This document shows positions 1-8,526 of a stretch of 64,000 nt of DNA, piece after piece. The first letter of the stretch is position 1, and every line of letters begins with the position of its first letter. This DNA is from an uncultured Dehalococcoidia bacterium (GTDB taxonomy: Bacteria; Chloroflexota; Dehalococcoidia; Lucifugimonadales; UBA1123): assembly GCA_951812505.1 (NCBI GenBank), contig CATOSI010000005.1, forward strand, positions 124,001-188,000, written 5' to 3'. The translations under genes and the position numbers were made by a program. The notes under the pieces are model-generated. The model saw only the letters and a program-made list of their open reading frames with translations, made no database searches and was not told the DNA's origin.

Positions 1-563
1 AGCCGGCGCAGGTCGGCGACTATTTTCACGGAAAACGCACGGAGGCTAAGCCACTGGTCGAGTCGCTCATAGAGAACGGGACATTCGTAAAGGTAAACGC
101 CAAGTTGGCTGACCGGAACGTCCACGAACTCCTGGTTCACGGGGAGAACTTGAGGATGCTGGAGATGGCGGCGGACGGTGAAGTTCGAGCAAGTCGAACG
201 ACGTTCCTTACCCCGTTCGACAGTCTGTTCTGGGCGCGGGGCCGGGACATGAGCTTGTGGAAGTTCAGGCAGACGCTGGAATGTTACGTGCCGGAGCCGA
301 AGCGAATCTGGGGTTATTTCTGCCTGCCGATTCTGTATGGGGACAGGCTGGTTGGGCGTTTCGACCCGAAGGTGGAGCGCAAGACGGGGGTTCTGCGAAT
401 CAAGGCGCTGCACCTGGAGCCGGGGGTCAGGCCGAGCGCGAAACTGGCGACGAGCGTAGCGCGCGCGATGCGGGACTTTATGAAATTTCACAACGCCAAC
501 GATCTGGTTATCGAGCACAGCGATCCTATTGAGTTTGGAGAAAAGCTGTCGGCGGCCCTCTGA
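1..563 (+). CDS. YcaQ-like winged-helix DNA glycosylase, C-terminal part
   Basis: This open frame enters from the left edge (reading from base 3), so the N-terminus lies outside the window and about 186 codons remain. The visible part matches the C-terminal half of the COG3214/YcaQ family: an FLTPFDSLFW block, then LECYVPEPKR, then IWGYFCLP, then a GDRLVGRFDPK strand. Characterised YcaQ proteins are DNA glycosylases that unhook interstrand crosslinks; that role is carried over from the family and nothing here tests it. The TTG at base 105 is internal and should not be taken as the start, because clearly family-like coding sequence precedes it. It is convergent with the next gene and only one base separates the two stop codons, so no separate terminator fits between them. 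Confidence 0.8.
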   Translation, partial: PAQVGDYFHGKRTEAKPLVESLIENGTFVKVNAKLADRNVHELLVHGENLRMLEMAADGEVRASRTTFLTPFDSLFWARGRDMSLWKFRQTLECYVPEPKRIWGYFCLPILYGDRLVGRFDPKVERKTGVLRIKALHLEPGVRPSAKLATSVARAMRDFMKFHNANDLVIEHSDPIEFGEKLSAAL

Positions 564-564
564 C

Positions 565-2688
565 TTATGGAGTCGTGATCCGACCTTCTCCGGCTTCCAG
601 GTACTGCCGCTCGGTTATGACGCCCCTCAGAGCTTCACGGATGTAGTTGGCAAGAGCGTCGTGAGTGAAGACGCCAACGGGTGTGGTCTCGAATCCAGCA
701 AGCGGATACTGGTCACCGCCGGAGGCCAAGAATCTGTTGGTGACGATGTTAACCGAGGGCGCACCATCTACGACAGCTCCATCTCGCACTATTGGCGTCC
801 CGTCGGACAGTATGATTTCGATGACCCGGCGACCTTCCGAGACCAGATCGTTGTTCTCGTCGGCGACCCTGGGTTCGGCATTCGGGTCATAAACAACAGT
901 GTAGCCGGAACCGTGAGGGAAGCGCCCTGACGAGGATTCCACGCGAGAGACGGCATTCTCCAGCACATCCTTGAATTCTGACGGAGATATTCCGCGCACT
1001 ACGACCATCAGGTCGGGGAATCGGAGCAGCGAGAACAGATCGAGCTCGGTGATGAACCCCGGAGTCGCGATAGATATATTGCCGATGCCGCCACCGTTGA
1101 AGATCGCCACAGTAGGCGCGGACGCGGTGACATCAGGCGCAGCCTGTTCCGCCTGCCAGAGAAGCGCGTCGGTTATCAGGTTGCCCTCGTTGGTCTCCAT
1201 CGTTCTCATGTCCGGGTACTGGGATTCAAGCCTGACCTGAACCTCCCCTACCCGCCTGTCGGACAGACCGGCGACATATTCCTTTACCGGCGCTACGACT
1301 TGAGACTGCACTTCAGGGTGTGGCTGAACGGCGTCGAAGTTGCTTCCGCCGGCCACTCGCGCAACTCCCGAAACCTTGTCAACCCAGAGTACCTGCCCTG
1401 ACTCGTTAAACGTGAGGGATAGCCTGCCCAGATACCTATAGCCAGCCGGCACGGTTACGATGGGAACGGAGACTCCAACAGAGTCCTTAGTGAAAATAGG
1501 ATACGTTCCGAATATGGATTCTTCGTCGCCCGGAATAAGCGTGTCTTTTTCGTTGGCGAGCAGGCGTCCTCTTCCGCTAGCGACAACAGCATCAACATCA
1601 GAAAGACCGGATATCAGGGCCATATCCCCTTGCATGGATTGGAGGTGACTAATCAGGACTATCTTGTTCACTCCTTCGGACACCATCGAAGCGACTTCGG
1701 AGCGAACCGCAGACAGTACATCGGGATTCACGACGATATCGCCCGGATTGGATATGAAGCCGGTGTCGGGTGTGGTTACTCCGACCAGCCCAACCCTGTC
1801 AGCCCCGACGTCTAGTACGATACTGGGAGCAATGCGTCCCGCATCAGCGAGAGAGGCAAGCCTCGACACGGCGCTCACGTCCAGGTTAGCGCTGAGGAAC
1901 GGAGTGTTTGTCTCGAAACTCTCCACGAAATCGGCAAAGACATCGGGGCCGAAGTCCAGTTCGTGATTGCCAATCGCGCTGGCGTCATAACCGATAAAGT
2001 CCATTGCCAGGGCATCATAGTATGGCAGTCCTCCTCCATCGAGGCTGGCCCTGAACTGCGGGCCGGACAATGAATTGTCGCCTGCCGAAAGAACAAGAAC
2101 GCCGTCAGACCTCGACAGCGCATCACTCTTCAGCGCAGAGACCACAGAAGCGAAGCGTGCCACCCCGCCAAATTCTCCGTCTGCAATGAGCTGCGATTCT
2201 GCATCGCTATTGTGCAAGATTGTGAGTGTGAACGCCGGAACGGGCAGAGCCGGAGGCAGATTCGGCGCAGCGGGAGTTGGCGGAGGCGGAGGTGGTGTTG
2301 AAGTCGGAGGCACAGGCGTTGCGGTCGGAGGCTCCGGCGTGGCTGACGGCATGGACTGCGGTGTCGGCGATTCGGGCGTCGCCGTGGGGACAGGAGTATT
2401 CGTCAGAGGAGCCGATGTCGCTGTCGGCTCGGCGGTTGGAGCGGCCTGCACCGGCCGCACAGTCGGACTGCTGGTCGGCGGCGGCGGAATTGGTGTCGCT
2501 GTCGGCTCATTTGTCGGAGTGGGCCGAACGGAGGTCGCGGTCGGTACCGTGGCCTGGGCTGCCGGTGCGGGAGTCGGTGGCGGTGCAGGCGCCGGGTCTT
2601 CCGAGCCGCACGCCACAACCGCAACCATCAGAACAATACAAGAGAAAAACGCCACGACTGGCCTGATGAGCATATCCGAAAACACCAT
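565..2688 (-). CDS. 5'-nucleotidase/metallophosphatase lipoprotein with Pro/Thr-rich linker
   Basis: A 707-residue predicted surface lipoprotein. A hydrophobic N-terminus ends in a VVAC lipobox (Cys27), followed by about 120 residues made mostly of Pro, Thr, Ala and Ser. The calcineurin-like metallophosphatase domain starts near residue 153 and carries GNHELDFG (240-247). The 5'-nucleotidase C-terminal domain has a NEGNLITDALL block and an FNGGGIG block. In UshA the first metal motif is DxH; here LHNSDAES gives DxE, which I believe occurs in a related subfamily but cannot verify here. Likely function is phosphate release from nucleotides or other phosphoesters outside the membrane. The linker probably spans the cell envelope. 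The next two minus-strand genes, a PHP phosphoesterase and a nucleoside hydrolase, fit a nucleotide-salvage theme. Confidence 0.88.
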   Translation of the reverse strand: MVFSDMLIRPVVAFFSCIVLMVAVVACGSEDPAPAPPPTPAPAAQATVPTATSVRPTPTNEPTATPIPPPPTSSPTVRPVQAAPTAEPTATSAPLTNTPVPTATPESPTPQSMPSATPEPPTATPVPPTSTPPPPPPTPAAPNLPPALPVPAFTLTILHNSDAESQLIADGEFGGVARFASVVSALKSDALSRSDGVLVLSAGDNSLSGPQFRASLDGGGLPYYDALAMDFIGYDASAIGNHELDFGPDVFADFVESFETNTPFLSANLDVSAVSRLASLADAGRIAPSIVLDVGADRVGLVGVTTPDTGFISNPGDIVVNPDVLSAVRSEVASMVSEGVNKIVLISHLQSMQGDMALISGLSDVDAVVASGRGRLLANEKDTLIPGDEESIFGTYPIFTKDSVGVSVPIVTVPAGYRYLGRLSLTFNESGQVLWVDKVSGVARVAGGSNFDAVQPHPEVQSQVVAPVKEYVAGLSDRRVGEVQVRLESQYPDMRTMETNEGNLITDALLWQAEQAAPDVTASAPTVAIFNGGGIGNISIATPGFITELDLFSLLRFPDLMVVVRGISPSEFKDVLENAVSRVESSSGRFPHGSGYTVVYDPNAEPRVADENNDLVSEGRRVIEIILSDGTPIVRDGAVVDGAPSVNIVTNRFLASGGDQYPLAGFETTPVGVFTHDALANYIREALRGVITERQYLEAGEGRITTP

Positions 2689-2722
2689 TCCCGCAATTCT
2701 GTATCAAATGAGGCGAACCTGA

Positions 2723-3646
2723 CTATGACAGGAAGACTGGCTGAGTCCAGGCCTGCAGCCCATTCGAGGACATGACATGCGCGCGGATGTAACCTTCGTC
2801 TCCACTCGGGCGGTACGAGACTTCCCTGCCCACCTGTTCATCGTGAACAGTACCACCCGCGCCGATGAACCTTGTAAGGAAGATAGAGTCGGCTTTTCGC
2901 CGAATCTTGAGGGAGATTTCGTCCGCGGTCTCTCTGAGTTCGCTCAGAAAGACGCCGGTAGAAGAGTGGAAGCGACCCGCGGCCATCGCCTCGACGACGG
3001 CTTCCGAGTCCAGTCCGTCGGATTCTACCATCACCCAGCCGCGTCCGGGATTGTCCATTTCGGGCGAGAAGTCGTGGTAGTGGTGCGAGTCGTCCGACGC
3101 GACCCCGAAGATCGGGACGCCCGCGCTCAGGACATTGTCCCAAATCTCAGAGGGGCTGAGGAATCCGGGCGCTGGAATAGGATAGTTATTGCATTCAGTG
3201 GCGGCGTTGAAGACTTCCAAAAGACTGGCGCCGTGCGTCTTGATAATGGCTTCGTGGTCGAAGACCCACCTCCAGGAGGGATGATTAATGCTGGATATTC
3301 CGCCCGCGTCCCGGATGGCGTCTATGTTCGCCTGAAGTGTGGTCGCGACGTCCCCCGTGTCAATTGGCTCGACGACGCGATTTATGCCGATCCCATTCAG
3401 ATGCACCGGGGTCTTATTATCGTTCATCCGAACCGTTACTTCCTCGCCCGGAATCATCAGCGGTCCGAGTGACCCGTCTCGTCCGTTTCCGTAGTCGAGC
3501 AGCGTAAGGTGATTGTGGTCTGAGAGTACGAGGAAGTCGTAACCGTGCTCCCTGTACCAGGCTGCTACTTTCTGCGGTTCGGCGTCGCCGTCCGACTCGG
3601 TCGTGTGAGTATGAATGTTTCCCCTGTACCATGTATGTTTGCCCAT
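2723..3646 (-). CDS. PHP-domain metal-dependent phosphoesterase
   Basis: A 307-residue protein with the PHP N-terminal metal motif HTHTTESDGD (His12, His14, Asp19), then a second block LVLSDHNHLTLLD and IPGEEVT, and later SINHPSW and FGVASDDSHHY. These supply the His/Asp ligands of a polynuclear metal site. PHP proteins hydrolyse phosphoesters, and this size class (COG0613-like, no polymerase domain) has varied or unknown substrates. The start is supported by GGAGGTGA six bases before the ATG. No signal peptide is seen, so it is probably cytoplasmic. It lies 34 bp downstream of nothing but the 5'-nucleotidase start, and about 120 bp after the nucleoside hydrolase on the same strand, so the three may be co-transcribed. 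Confidence 0.85.
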   Translation of the reverse strand: MGKHTWYRGNIHTHTTESDGDAEPQKVAAWYREHGYDFLVLSDHNHLTLLDYGNGRDGSLGPLMIPGEEVTVRMNDNKTPVHLNGIGINRVVEPIDTGDVATTLQANIDAIRDAGGISSINHPSWRWVFDHEAIIKTHGASLLEVFNAATECNNYPIPAPGFLSPSEIWDNVLSAGVPIFGVASDDSHHYHDFSPEMDNPGRGWVMVESDGLDSEAVVEAMAAGRFHSSTGVFLSELRETADEISLKIRRKADSIFLTRFIGAGGTVHDEQVGREVSYRPSGDEGYIRAHVMSSNGLQAWTQPVFLS

Positions 3647-3764
3647 GTGAAGTCACCTCCATGTCGAAAAGCAATCGCCTCACATGATAATGCCCACCAC
3701 CCCGAAATTGCATCAAGGGAAGTTTAAGTGGTGGTTATTGTCCTGCGACGACCGGCCCGATGTC

Positions 3765-4712
3765 CTAACTTGCCCCACCGCTCAGCCGCTCAACCCACAG
3801 ACCGGTCAAACGATCCGCGTCCACGCCCAGGGCAACGCTCGCATTGGGCGGACTTCCAGTTGCGCCCTCCAGGTCAGCGACAGTCTGGCCCGCGGTAAGT
3901 TCACTTCGGTGTTCGACCCGGACAAAAGCGTCCCGCATCCTGAACAGAGTAGGATCAATCGCGTATGCCATGGCCGGAACGTCGTTGAACTGCGCGCCGT
4001 CCGGGTTTCGCAGGCGTCCCCTGCTGTTGTAGGCGGCCTGTATGAACGAAACGGCTTTCTGCAGAAGCCGCGTGGCGGACGTGTCGGCCTGCCATACCTG
4101 CCGGAGCTGCTCGGGGGAGAATTCGACCTCCCTGCATACGTCCAGACCCACCTGTACGATGCGTGCGCCGGAGCGATACACCACGTCCGCCGCCTGCGGG
4201 TCGCCCCACAGGTTGGCGGTGGCGACGGGCGTGACATTGCCGGGCACCGTTACCGCGCCGCCCATCACGACGACCTCTTTCAGAGATTCGGCAACCTGCG
4301 GAGCGACGTTCATCGCAAGCGCAAGGTTGGTAAGCCGTCCGAGCGCGACGAAGGTAATATCACCGGGCGAGGCGAGAACCCGCTCTATTATCTCGAACAC
4401 CGCGTTTCGCGCCTGCGGCCTGGTTTCAGGCATCGGAAGGTTGGTGTCTCCAAGCCCGTCGGAGCCATGTATATAAGGCGCGTATGGTGGATCTCCCAGT
4501 CCGAACGATCTCGAAACACCCTGGTACACGGGTATTTCGGTTCGGCTGGCCGCCTCCAGAATGGTCAATGCGTTGCGCGTGCATTGCTCAAGGGACACGT
4601 TGCCGAATATCGTGGTCAAAGCCTCGATTTCAAGCTCCGGGCTTCCGAAGGCAAACAGCAGGGCGGCGGTATCGTCAATGCCTGGATCGGTGTCTATGAT
4701 TACGCGTTTCAT
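3765..4712 (-). CDS. Inosine-uridine preferring nucleoside hydrolase family protein
   Basis: A 315-residue protein opening with the family signature DTDPGIDD (residues 7-14), whose aspartates bind Ca2+. Further family blocks are TIFGNVS, PVYQGVSR, ITFVALGRLTNLALA, VVMGGAV and EFNxxxDPxAA-like NLWGDPQAADVV. Enzymes of the family hydrolyse the N-glycosidic bond of purine or pyrimidine ribonucleosides, releasing base and ribose; the substrate here cannot be predicted. In most members a DPEA motif follows an EFN; here NLWGDPQAAD has N-L-W in place of EFN, a modest deviation. An AGGAG lies upstream of the ATG. It is divergent from the HpcH/HpaI aldolase across a 135-bp gap. Confidence 0.88.
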   Translation of the reverse strand: MKRVIIDTDPGIDDTAALLFAFGSPELEIEALTTIFGNVSLEQCTRNALTILEAASRTEIPVYQGVSRSFGLGDPPYAPYIHGSDGLGDTNLPMPETRPQARNAVFEIIERVLASPGDITFVALGRLTNLALAMNVAPQVAESLKEVVVMGGAVTVPGNVTPVATANLWGDPQAADVVYRSGARIVQVGLDVCREVEFSPEQLRQVWQADTSATRLLQKAVSFIQAAYNSRGRLRNPDGAQFNDVPAMAYAIDPTLFRMRDAFVRVEHRSELTAGQTVADLEGATGSPPNASVALGVDADRLTGLWVERLSGGAS

Positions 4713-4847
4713 CGGACTGCACTCTCCTGACAGTTCGGGTAGGGCCTCTGAGAAGTTTGCCGCTTACCAATTCGGCGCGGGGCTGATAAACTCTCAAGCG
4801 CGGATTCGCGCCAACGTGAGTACAGTATAACTTCGACAGGAGGAATT

Positions 4848-5675
4848 ATGAACGGCTACGAGTTGAAGCAGAAAGTACACTCCGGCGGGATAGTTTACGG
4901 CACCATGCTGAGCGTGAGCCGCAATCCCCGCTGGACAAACCCGATGTCAGGCTTCGGCCTGGACTACGTAATCATGGACAGCGAGCACTCACCGCGCGGG
5001 CGGTCGGAGATGGCGGACTTCATCGCGGCCTTCTCCTTCAGCGGCGTCGTGCCAATCGTGCGCATTCCTATCCCGGACTCCCACTACGTGACGATGGCGC
5101 TCGATGCCGGCGCGCACGGCATCCTCGCCCCCTACTGCGAAACGGTGGACGAGGTCAAGGAAGTGGTCGCGGCGGCGAAATGGCGTCCGCTGAAGGGCGC
5201 GATGGTGCGCAAGGTGATTGACGAGGGCGTATTCCCGTCCCAAGCGACAAAGGAGTATCTCGAGGAGCGCAACCGCAACAGCGTTTGCATCGTCGGCATA
5301 GAGAGCGTCGCTGCAATCGAGAACCTCGACAACATATTGTCGGTTGGTGGCATAGACGCGATTTTCGTAGGACCGAACGACCTGAGCATCACGCTTGGTA
5401 TCCCGGACCAGTACGATCACCCCGACTATGAAGCCGCCCTACGCGAGATAATCCGAATCTGCCAGAAGCACAACGTGCCGAACTTGTTCCATCACCAGAC
5501 CATCGAACTCACTACCAAGTGGCTGAAAGAGGGTGTTCGCTTCGTGCTGTACAGCTCCGACGCGCGCACGATGCACAACGGTTTCAGGGAAGAGTTCGGA
5601 CAGATAAAGGCAGTCGGCGCGGAGCTCGGTGGCGCTGACGTCGCCGACATCGGCGAATCGGACGAAGTAATATAG
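4848..5675 (+). CDS. HpcH/HpaI-family aldolase (2-keto-3-deoxy-sugar acid type)
   Basis: A 275-residue class II pyruvate aldolase-like protein. The catalytic-base motif appears as DSEHSPR (44-50, His47), the pyruvate-binding Arg in VRIP (about 72), and the divalent-metal residues in GIESV and in VGPNDLS. These match the HpaI/GarL fold, which cleaves 2-keto-3-deoxy acids to pyruvate and an aldehyde. The start is well fixed by AGGAGG seven bases before the ATG. The next gene is an SMP-30-type lactonase 46 bp downstream on the same strand, a pairing that suggests oxidation of a sugar to a lactone, hydrolysis, and aldol cleavage. The actual sugar acid is unknown. Confidence 0.88.
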   Translation: MNGYELKQKVHSGGIVYGTMLSVSRNPRWTNPMSGFGLDYVIMDSEHSPRGRSEMADFIAAFSFSGVVPIVRIPIPDSHYVTMALDAGAHGILAPYCETVDEVKEVVAAAKWRPLKGAMVRKVIDEGVFPSQATKEYLEERNRNSVCIVGIESVAAIENLDNILSVGGIDAIFVGPNDLSITLGIPDQYDHPDYEAALREIIRICQKHNVPNLFHHQTIELTTKWLKEGVRFVLYSSDARTMHNGFREEFGQIKAVGAELGGADVADIGESDEVI

Positions 5676-5721
5676 GGCGGTCGCTGATCAGACCGCTTCA
5701 CAGTCATCAGAGGTGAAAAGC

Positions 5722-6639
5722 ATGTCCTGGAATTTTACGAACGTCAACGGACCCTACGGAGGGACTACTGAAGGCCCCGCGTGGGATGGAAGCGGACTGC
5801 TGTTCACTTTCATCCCGTACAGCTACATAATGCGGTACGATCCCGAGGCTAGGGCTTCAACCATCTACAAGGAAGACACCAACAACGCAAACGGCCTGAT
5901 GCTGGACCCGTCGGGGACTCTGTTCGCCTGCGAGGGCGGCGGAAGGCGCGTTGTCCGATATGAAGCCGACGGAAGCGCGACCGTTCTCGCGGACGGCTTT
6001 GAGGGCAGCAAACTCAACGTGCCCAACGACCTTGCGATAGACGCCAAAGGCCGCGTCTGGTTCACCGACCCGTTCTACGAAGGCGCGGGCGGAGCGTGGT
6101 CGGAGGATCGCTCCAGCAAAGAACTGGACCACGATTCGGTTTACAGGCTGGATCCGCAGGACGACGGCTCATGGTCCATCGCGAGGGTCACTTTCGACAC
6201 TACCCGACCGAACGGGCTGCTGTTCTCTCTGGCTTACAACACCCTTTATGTCGCGCAGAGTGGACGGCTGCCGGAGGAGAAGCGTGAGTTGCGCGCATAT
6301 CCCGTCAACGAAGACGGAAGCCTGGGCGACGGTGAAGTCATACACGACTTCGGAGAGCATCGCGGTATAGACGGTATGTGCCTGGACATCGAGGGTAACA
6401 TCGTCGCGACTGCCGGATTCCACGAGAGCGGACCTGGGCCGATGATCTACGTCTTCTCACCCTCCGGCGAGGTCATCGAGACTCACCCGCTGAACGTTGA
6501 CAGGCCAACCAACTGCACCTTCGGCGGCGAAGACCTTTCCACGCTCTACGTCACCACCGGCGAGGGCCACCTGCTCAGAGCGTTCACCGACAGGCAGGGA
6601 AGGCTTCTGTATGACGGCAACCTTACTTTGGGAGCCTAG
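5722..6639 (+). CDS. SMP-30/gluconolactonase/LRE-like protein
   Basis: A 305-residue predicted six-bladed beta-propeller. EGPAWDG near the N-terminus supplies the first metal-binding Glu, followed by NANGLMLDPSG, NVPNDLAIDAKGRVWFTDP (Asn and Asp ligands) and GIDGMCLDIEGN. The family hydrolyses sugar or other lactones using one divalent metal. I chose the ATG at 5722 rather than the GTG at 5713, because GAGGTG (5710-5715) then sits at normal ribosome-binding distance. It shares a likely operon with the aldolase before it; a hairpin repeat and then an FAD oxidoreductase follow. Confidence 0.85.
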   Translation: MSWNFTNVNGPYGGTTEGPAWDGSGLLFTFIPYSYIMRYDPEARASTIYKEDTNNANGLMLDPSGTLFACEGGGRRVVRYEADGSATVLADGFEGSKLNVPNDLAIDAKGRVWFTDPFYEGAGGAWSEDRSSKELDHDSVYRLDPQDDGSWSIARVTFDTTRPNGLLFSLAYNTLYVAQSGRLPEEKRELRAYPVNEDGSLGDGEVIHDFGEHRGIDGMCLDIEGNIVATAGFHESGPGPMIYVFSPSGEVIETHPLNVDRPTNCTFGGEDLSTLYVTTGEGHLLRAFTDRQGRLLYDGNLTLGA

Positions 6640-6683
6640 TAGTCAGACAACTTAGTTGTGATGGATATTCAGATTCCGATTTA

Positions 6684-6713
6684 TCCCCTCTCCCAGAGGG
6701 CTAGGGTGAGGAT
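6684..6713 (+). repeat. Interspersed hairpin repeat, copy 1
   Basis: CCCCTCTCCCagaGGG then CTAGGGTGAGG. It resembles the copy at 12709-12749 and, on the other strand, part of the cluster at 18055-18201. It lies between the SMP-30 gene and the FAD oxidoreductase, where the G/C-rich arms could fold in the mRNA. Confidence 0.6.
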
Positions 6714-6751
6714 AGATAAGCCGTCAATCCAAAGATGTTGGAACACTGGGC

Positions 6752-7972
6752 ATGGTTTGTAATCAGACAGACAAGGTGCAAGAGGCTGAGACGCTTATTA
6801 TAGGCGGTGGCATCGCGGGCACGGCCACCGCCTTCTATCTAGTACGTTATGGACGAGACGTAGCGCTCGTCGAGCGAGGTGAAATCGCGTCCGAGGCCTC
6901 CGGTGTCAACGCCGGACAAATCGGCGCGACCGGCTGGGGCGATATGCCCGATCTGGGTTCCTACCTGACTATGGGAAGCCTTCAGCTGTTCAAGGAAATG
7001 CAGCTTGATCTGGGATACGACATCGAGTTTCGCCAGTCCGGTTCGCTGACCGCGATCCATACGCCCGACCAGTACGACTATATGCGCGACCGCGTACTCG
7101 ACATGCGCTCGCACGGCTTCGAGGTCGAACTGCTCACGGCGCGTGAGGCACGAGCGATTGAACCTGAGATCAACCCTGCCCTTCCCGCCTACATGCACAC
7201 GCCACTCCGCGCCCAGGCCGACCCGGTAAGGGCGACGCGAGCCTTCGCGGACGCGGCGGCCAGGTCCGGCGCGCGCATTCTCACCAATCACGCGGTTTCA
7301 GGGGTCGCGCCCCGGGCCGCAGGGGGCTACTTGGTCGAGACGGACAGGGGCGATATAGTCTGTGAGTCTCTCGTAATTGCGGCCGGCGCGTGGTGCGCGC
7401 CTGTGGGCAGAATGCTGGGACTTGAGATCCCCGTCGTCCCGGTGCGCGGCCAGATGTGGGCGACCGACAGCCTTCCGCCGAGTGTGTTTCTCACCCAGTC
7501 ATCGGCGGAATCGGCTTACGCATGGAGCAAGGATGACGGCTCAGACACCAGAACTCCTCCCGAAGTTACCCACAAACACGGGACGCGAGTCACGCGCCAC
7601 CTCTACGGCAGGCAGCGTCGCAACGGCGAGATAATCTTCGGCGGCGACAGGCAGATGACTGGCTACGACAAGGCGGTCGAACACACCGGCATCGAGGTGA
7701 ACAAGGGACACGCCTCGGAGGTTATTCCGATGCTGTCCTCCCTGCCGATTGCGCGAACATGGTCTGGACTGATGCCCTTCTCGATGGACGGCGCGCCAAT
7801 AATCGGGAGCATACCCACACGTGAGAACCTGTACATAGTGAGCGGCCTGGCAAGCTCGGGATTCGGTCGCGGTCCGATGGCGGGCAAGCTGCTGGCAGAC
7901 CATATTCACACCGGACACAGGCCGCACGTGCTCGCTGAGGCAGACCCGGCACGCTGCGTGACCGACATTTAG
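6752..7972 (+). CDS. FAD-dependent D-amino-acid/glycine oxidase-like protein (DadA family)
   Basis: A 406-residue flavoprotein of the DAO superfamily. The Rossmann dinucleotide-binding motif is LIIGGGIAGTATAFYL (near residues 15-30), followed by the acidic strand end VALVERGEI and SGVNAGQIG. A second FAD block is VIAAGAWCAPVGRMLG, and the C-terminal block is GLASSGFGRGPMAGKLLAD. Substrates in the family include D-amino acids, glycine, sarcosine and N-methylated amines, so the exact one cannot be set. No signal peptide is seen. It is convergent with the 132-residue PaREP1-like gene, with 4 bp between stop codons. A second, larger member of the same superfamily lies at 46322-48790. Confidence 0.85.
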   Translation: MVCNQTDKVQEAETLIIGGGIAGTATAFYLVRYGRDVALVERGEIASEASGVNAGQIGATGWGDMPDLGSYLTMGSLQLFKEMQLDLGYDIEFRQSGSLTAIHTPDQYDYMRDRVLDMRSHGFEVELLTAREARAIEPEINPALPAYMHTPLRAQADPVRATRAFADAAARSGARILTNHAVSGVAPRAAGGYLVETDRGDIVCESLVIAAGAWCAPVGRMLGLEIPVVPVRGQMWATDSLPPSVFLTQSSAESAYAWSKDDGSDTRTPPEVTHKHGTRVTRHLYGRQRRNGEIIFGGDRQMTGYDKAVEHTGIEVNKGHASEVIPMLSSLPIARTWSGLMPFSMDGAPIIGSIPTRENLYIVSGLASSGFGRGPMAGKLLADHIHTGHRPHVLAEADPARCVTDI

Positions 7973-7976
7973 AAAG

Positions 7977-8375
7977 TCAAGTCCGCCCATTGCCGACGCC
8001 GGATATGTCGCCGAGGTACTCACGAACATCGTCGGACACAAAGTCAGCTACCAATTCAGGGGGGCATTGTCCGTCGTAGAAGCAGTCCCGATGCAGAATG
8101 AGTTCGGCGGTAGCGAATTGCCGATACAGTCCCAGCGAGCGTATCCGCCTGTCTCCCCTCTCAAGCGCCCTAATTCCGTCACGTCTCTCATTTGTCCCGG
8201 ACGGAACGACTCGGCCCTGGGACTCCAATAGTTCATTCGCCCCCTGGGTCACCGCGCCCCACGCCTTTTCAGCGGCGTCACGTAAGAGTATCGAGCCTCT
8301 GCTTCTACGCCAGTCTTCCAACTCACCAACCGCGTGATTGTATAGTGCCCAAGCGTCTTCTATGTAGCGCTCCAT
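7977..8375 (-). CDS. PaREP1/DUF5618-like helical protein, paralogue 1
   Basis: A 132-residue, mostly helical protein. Its core DAAEKAWGAVTQGANELLE and the tail motif LHRDCFYDGQC recall the PaREP1/DUF5618 group, related to HEPN-like folds; the assignment is from memory of the motif pattern and is moderate. The HEPN ribonuclease signature R-x4-6-H is not visible. It is a close paralogue (roughly two thirds identical by eye) of the gene at 9709-10119, on the same strand, and the two bracket the oppositely oriented gene at 8527-9414. The function is unknown; related helical proteins often sit with nucleotidyltransferases or toxins, but none is adjacent here. Confidence 0.75.
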   Translation of the reverse strand: MERYIEDAWALYNHAVGELEDWRRSRGSILLRDAAEKAWGAVTQGANELLESQGRVVPSGTNERRDGIRALERGDRRIRSLGLYRQFATAELILHRDCFYDGQCPPELVADFVSDDVREYLGDISGVGNGRT

Positions 8376-8526
8376 TGTGATGCTCCAAGCGTCGGTCTCT
8401 ACGTCACATTTTACTCGACTGCGAGTTCCGACAAAATCCCCCTTTACATCTCATCCGAACTAATGTACACTACTTGATAAGAACATACATGTGCACAATT
8501 CATAATTGAAAATTGAGAACTGATAA

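Noticed and set aside
2075..2722. A 215-codon plus-strand frame rich in Gly and Val
   Set aside because: It is the complement of the Pro/Thr-rich linker of the lipoprotein; the repeated Gly/Val comes from that.
3684..4730. A 348-codon open frame on the plus strand opposite the nucleoside hydrolase gene
   Set aside because: It mirrors the codon pattern of the real gene, has odd composition (Arg/Gly/His-rich) and matches no family.
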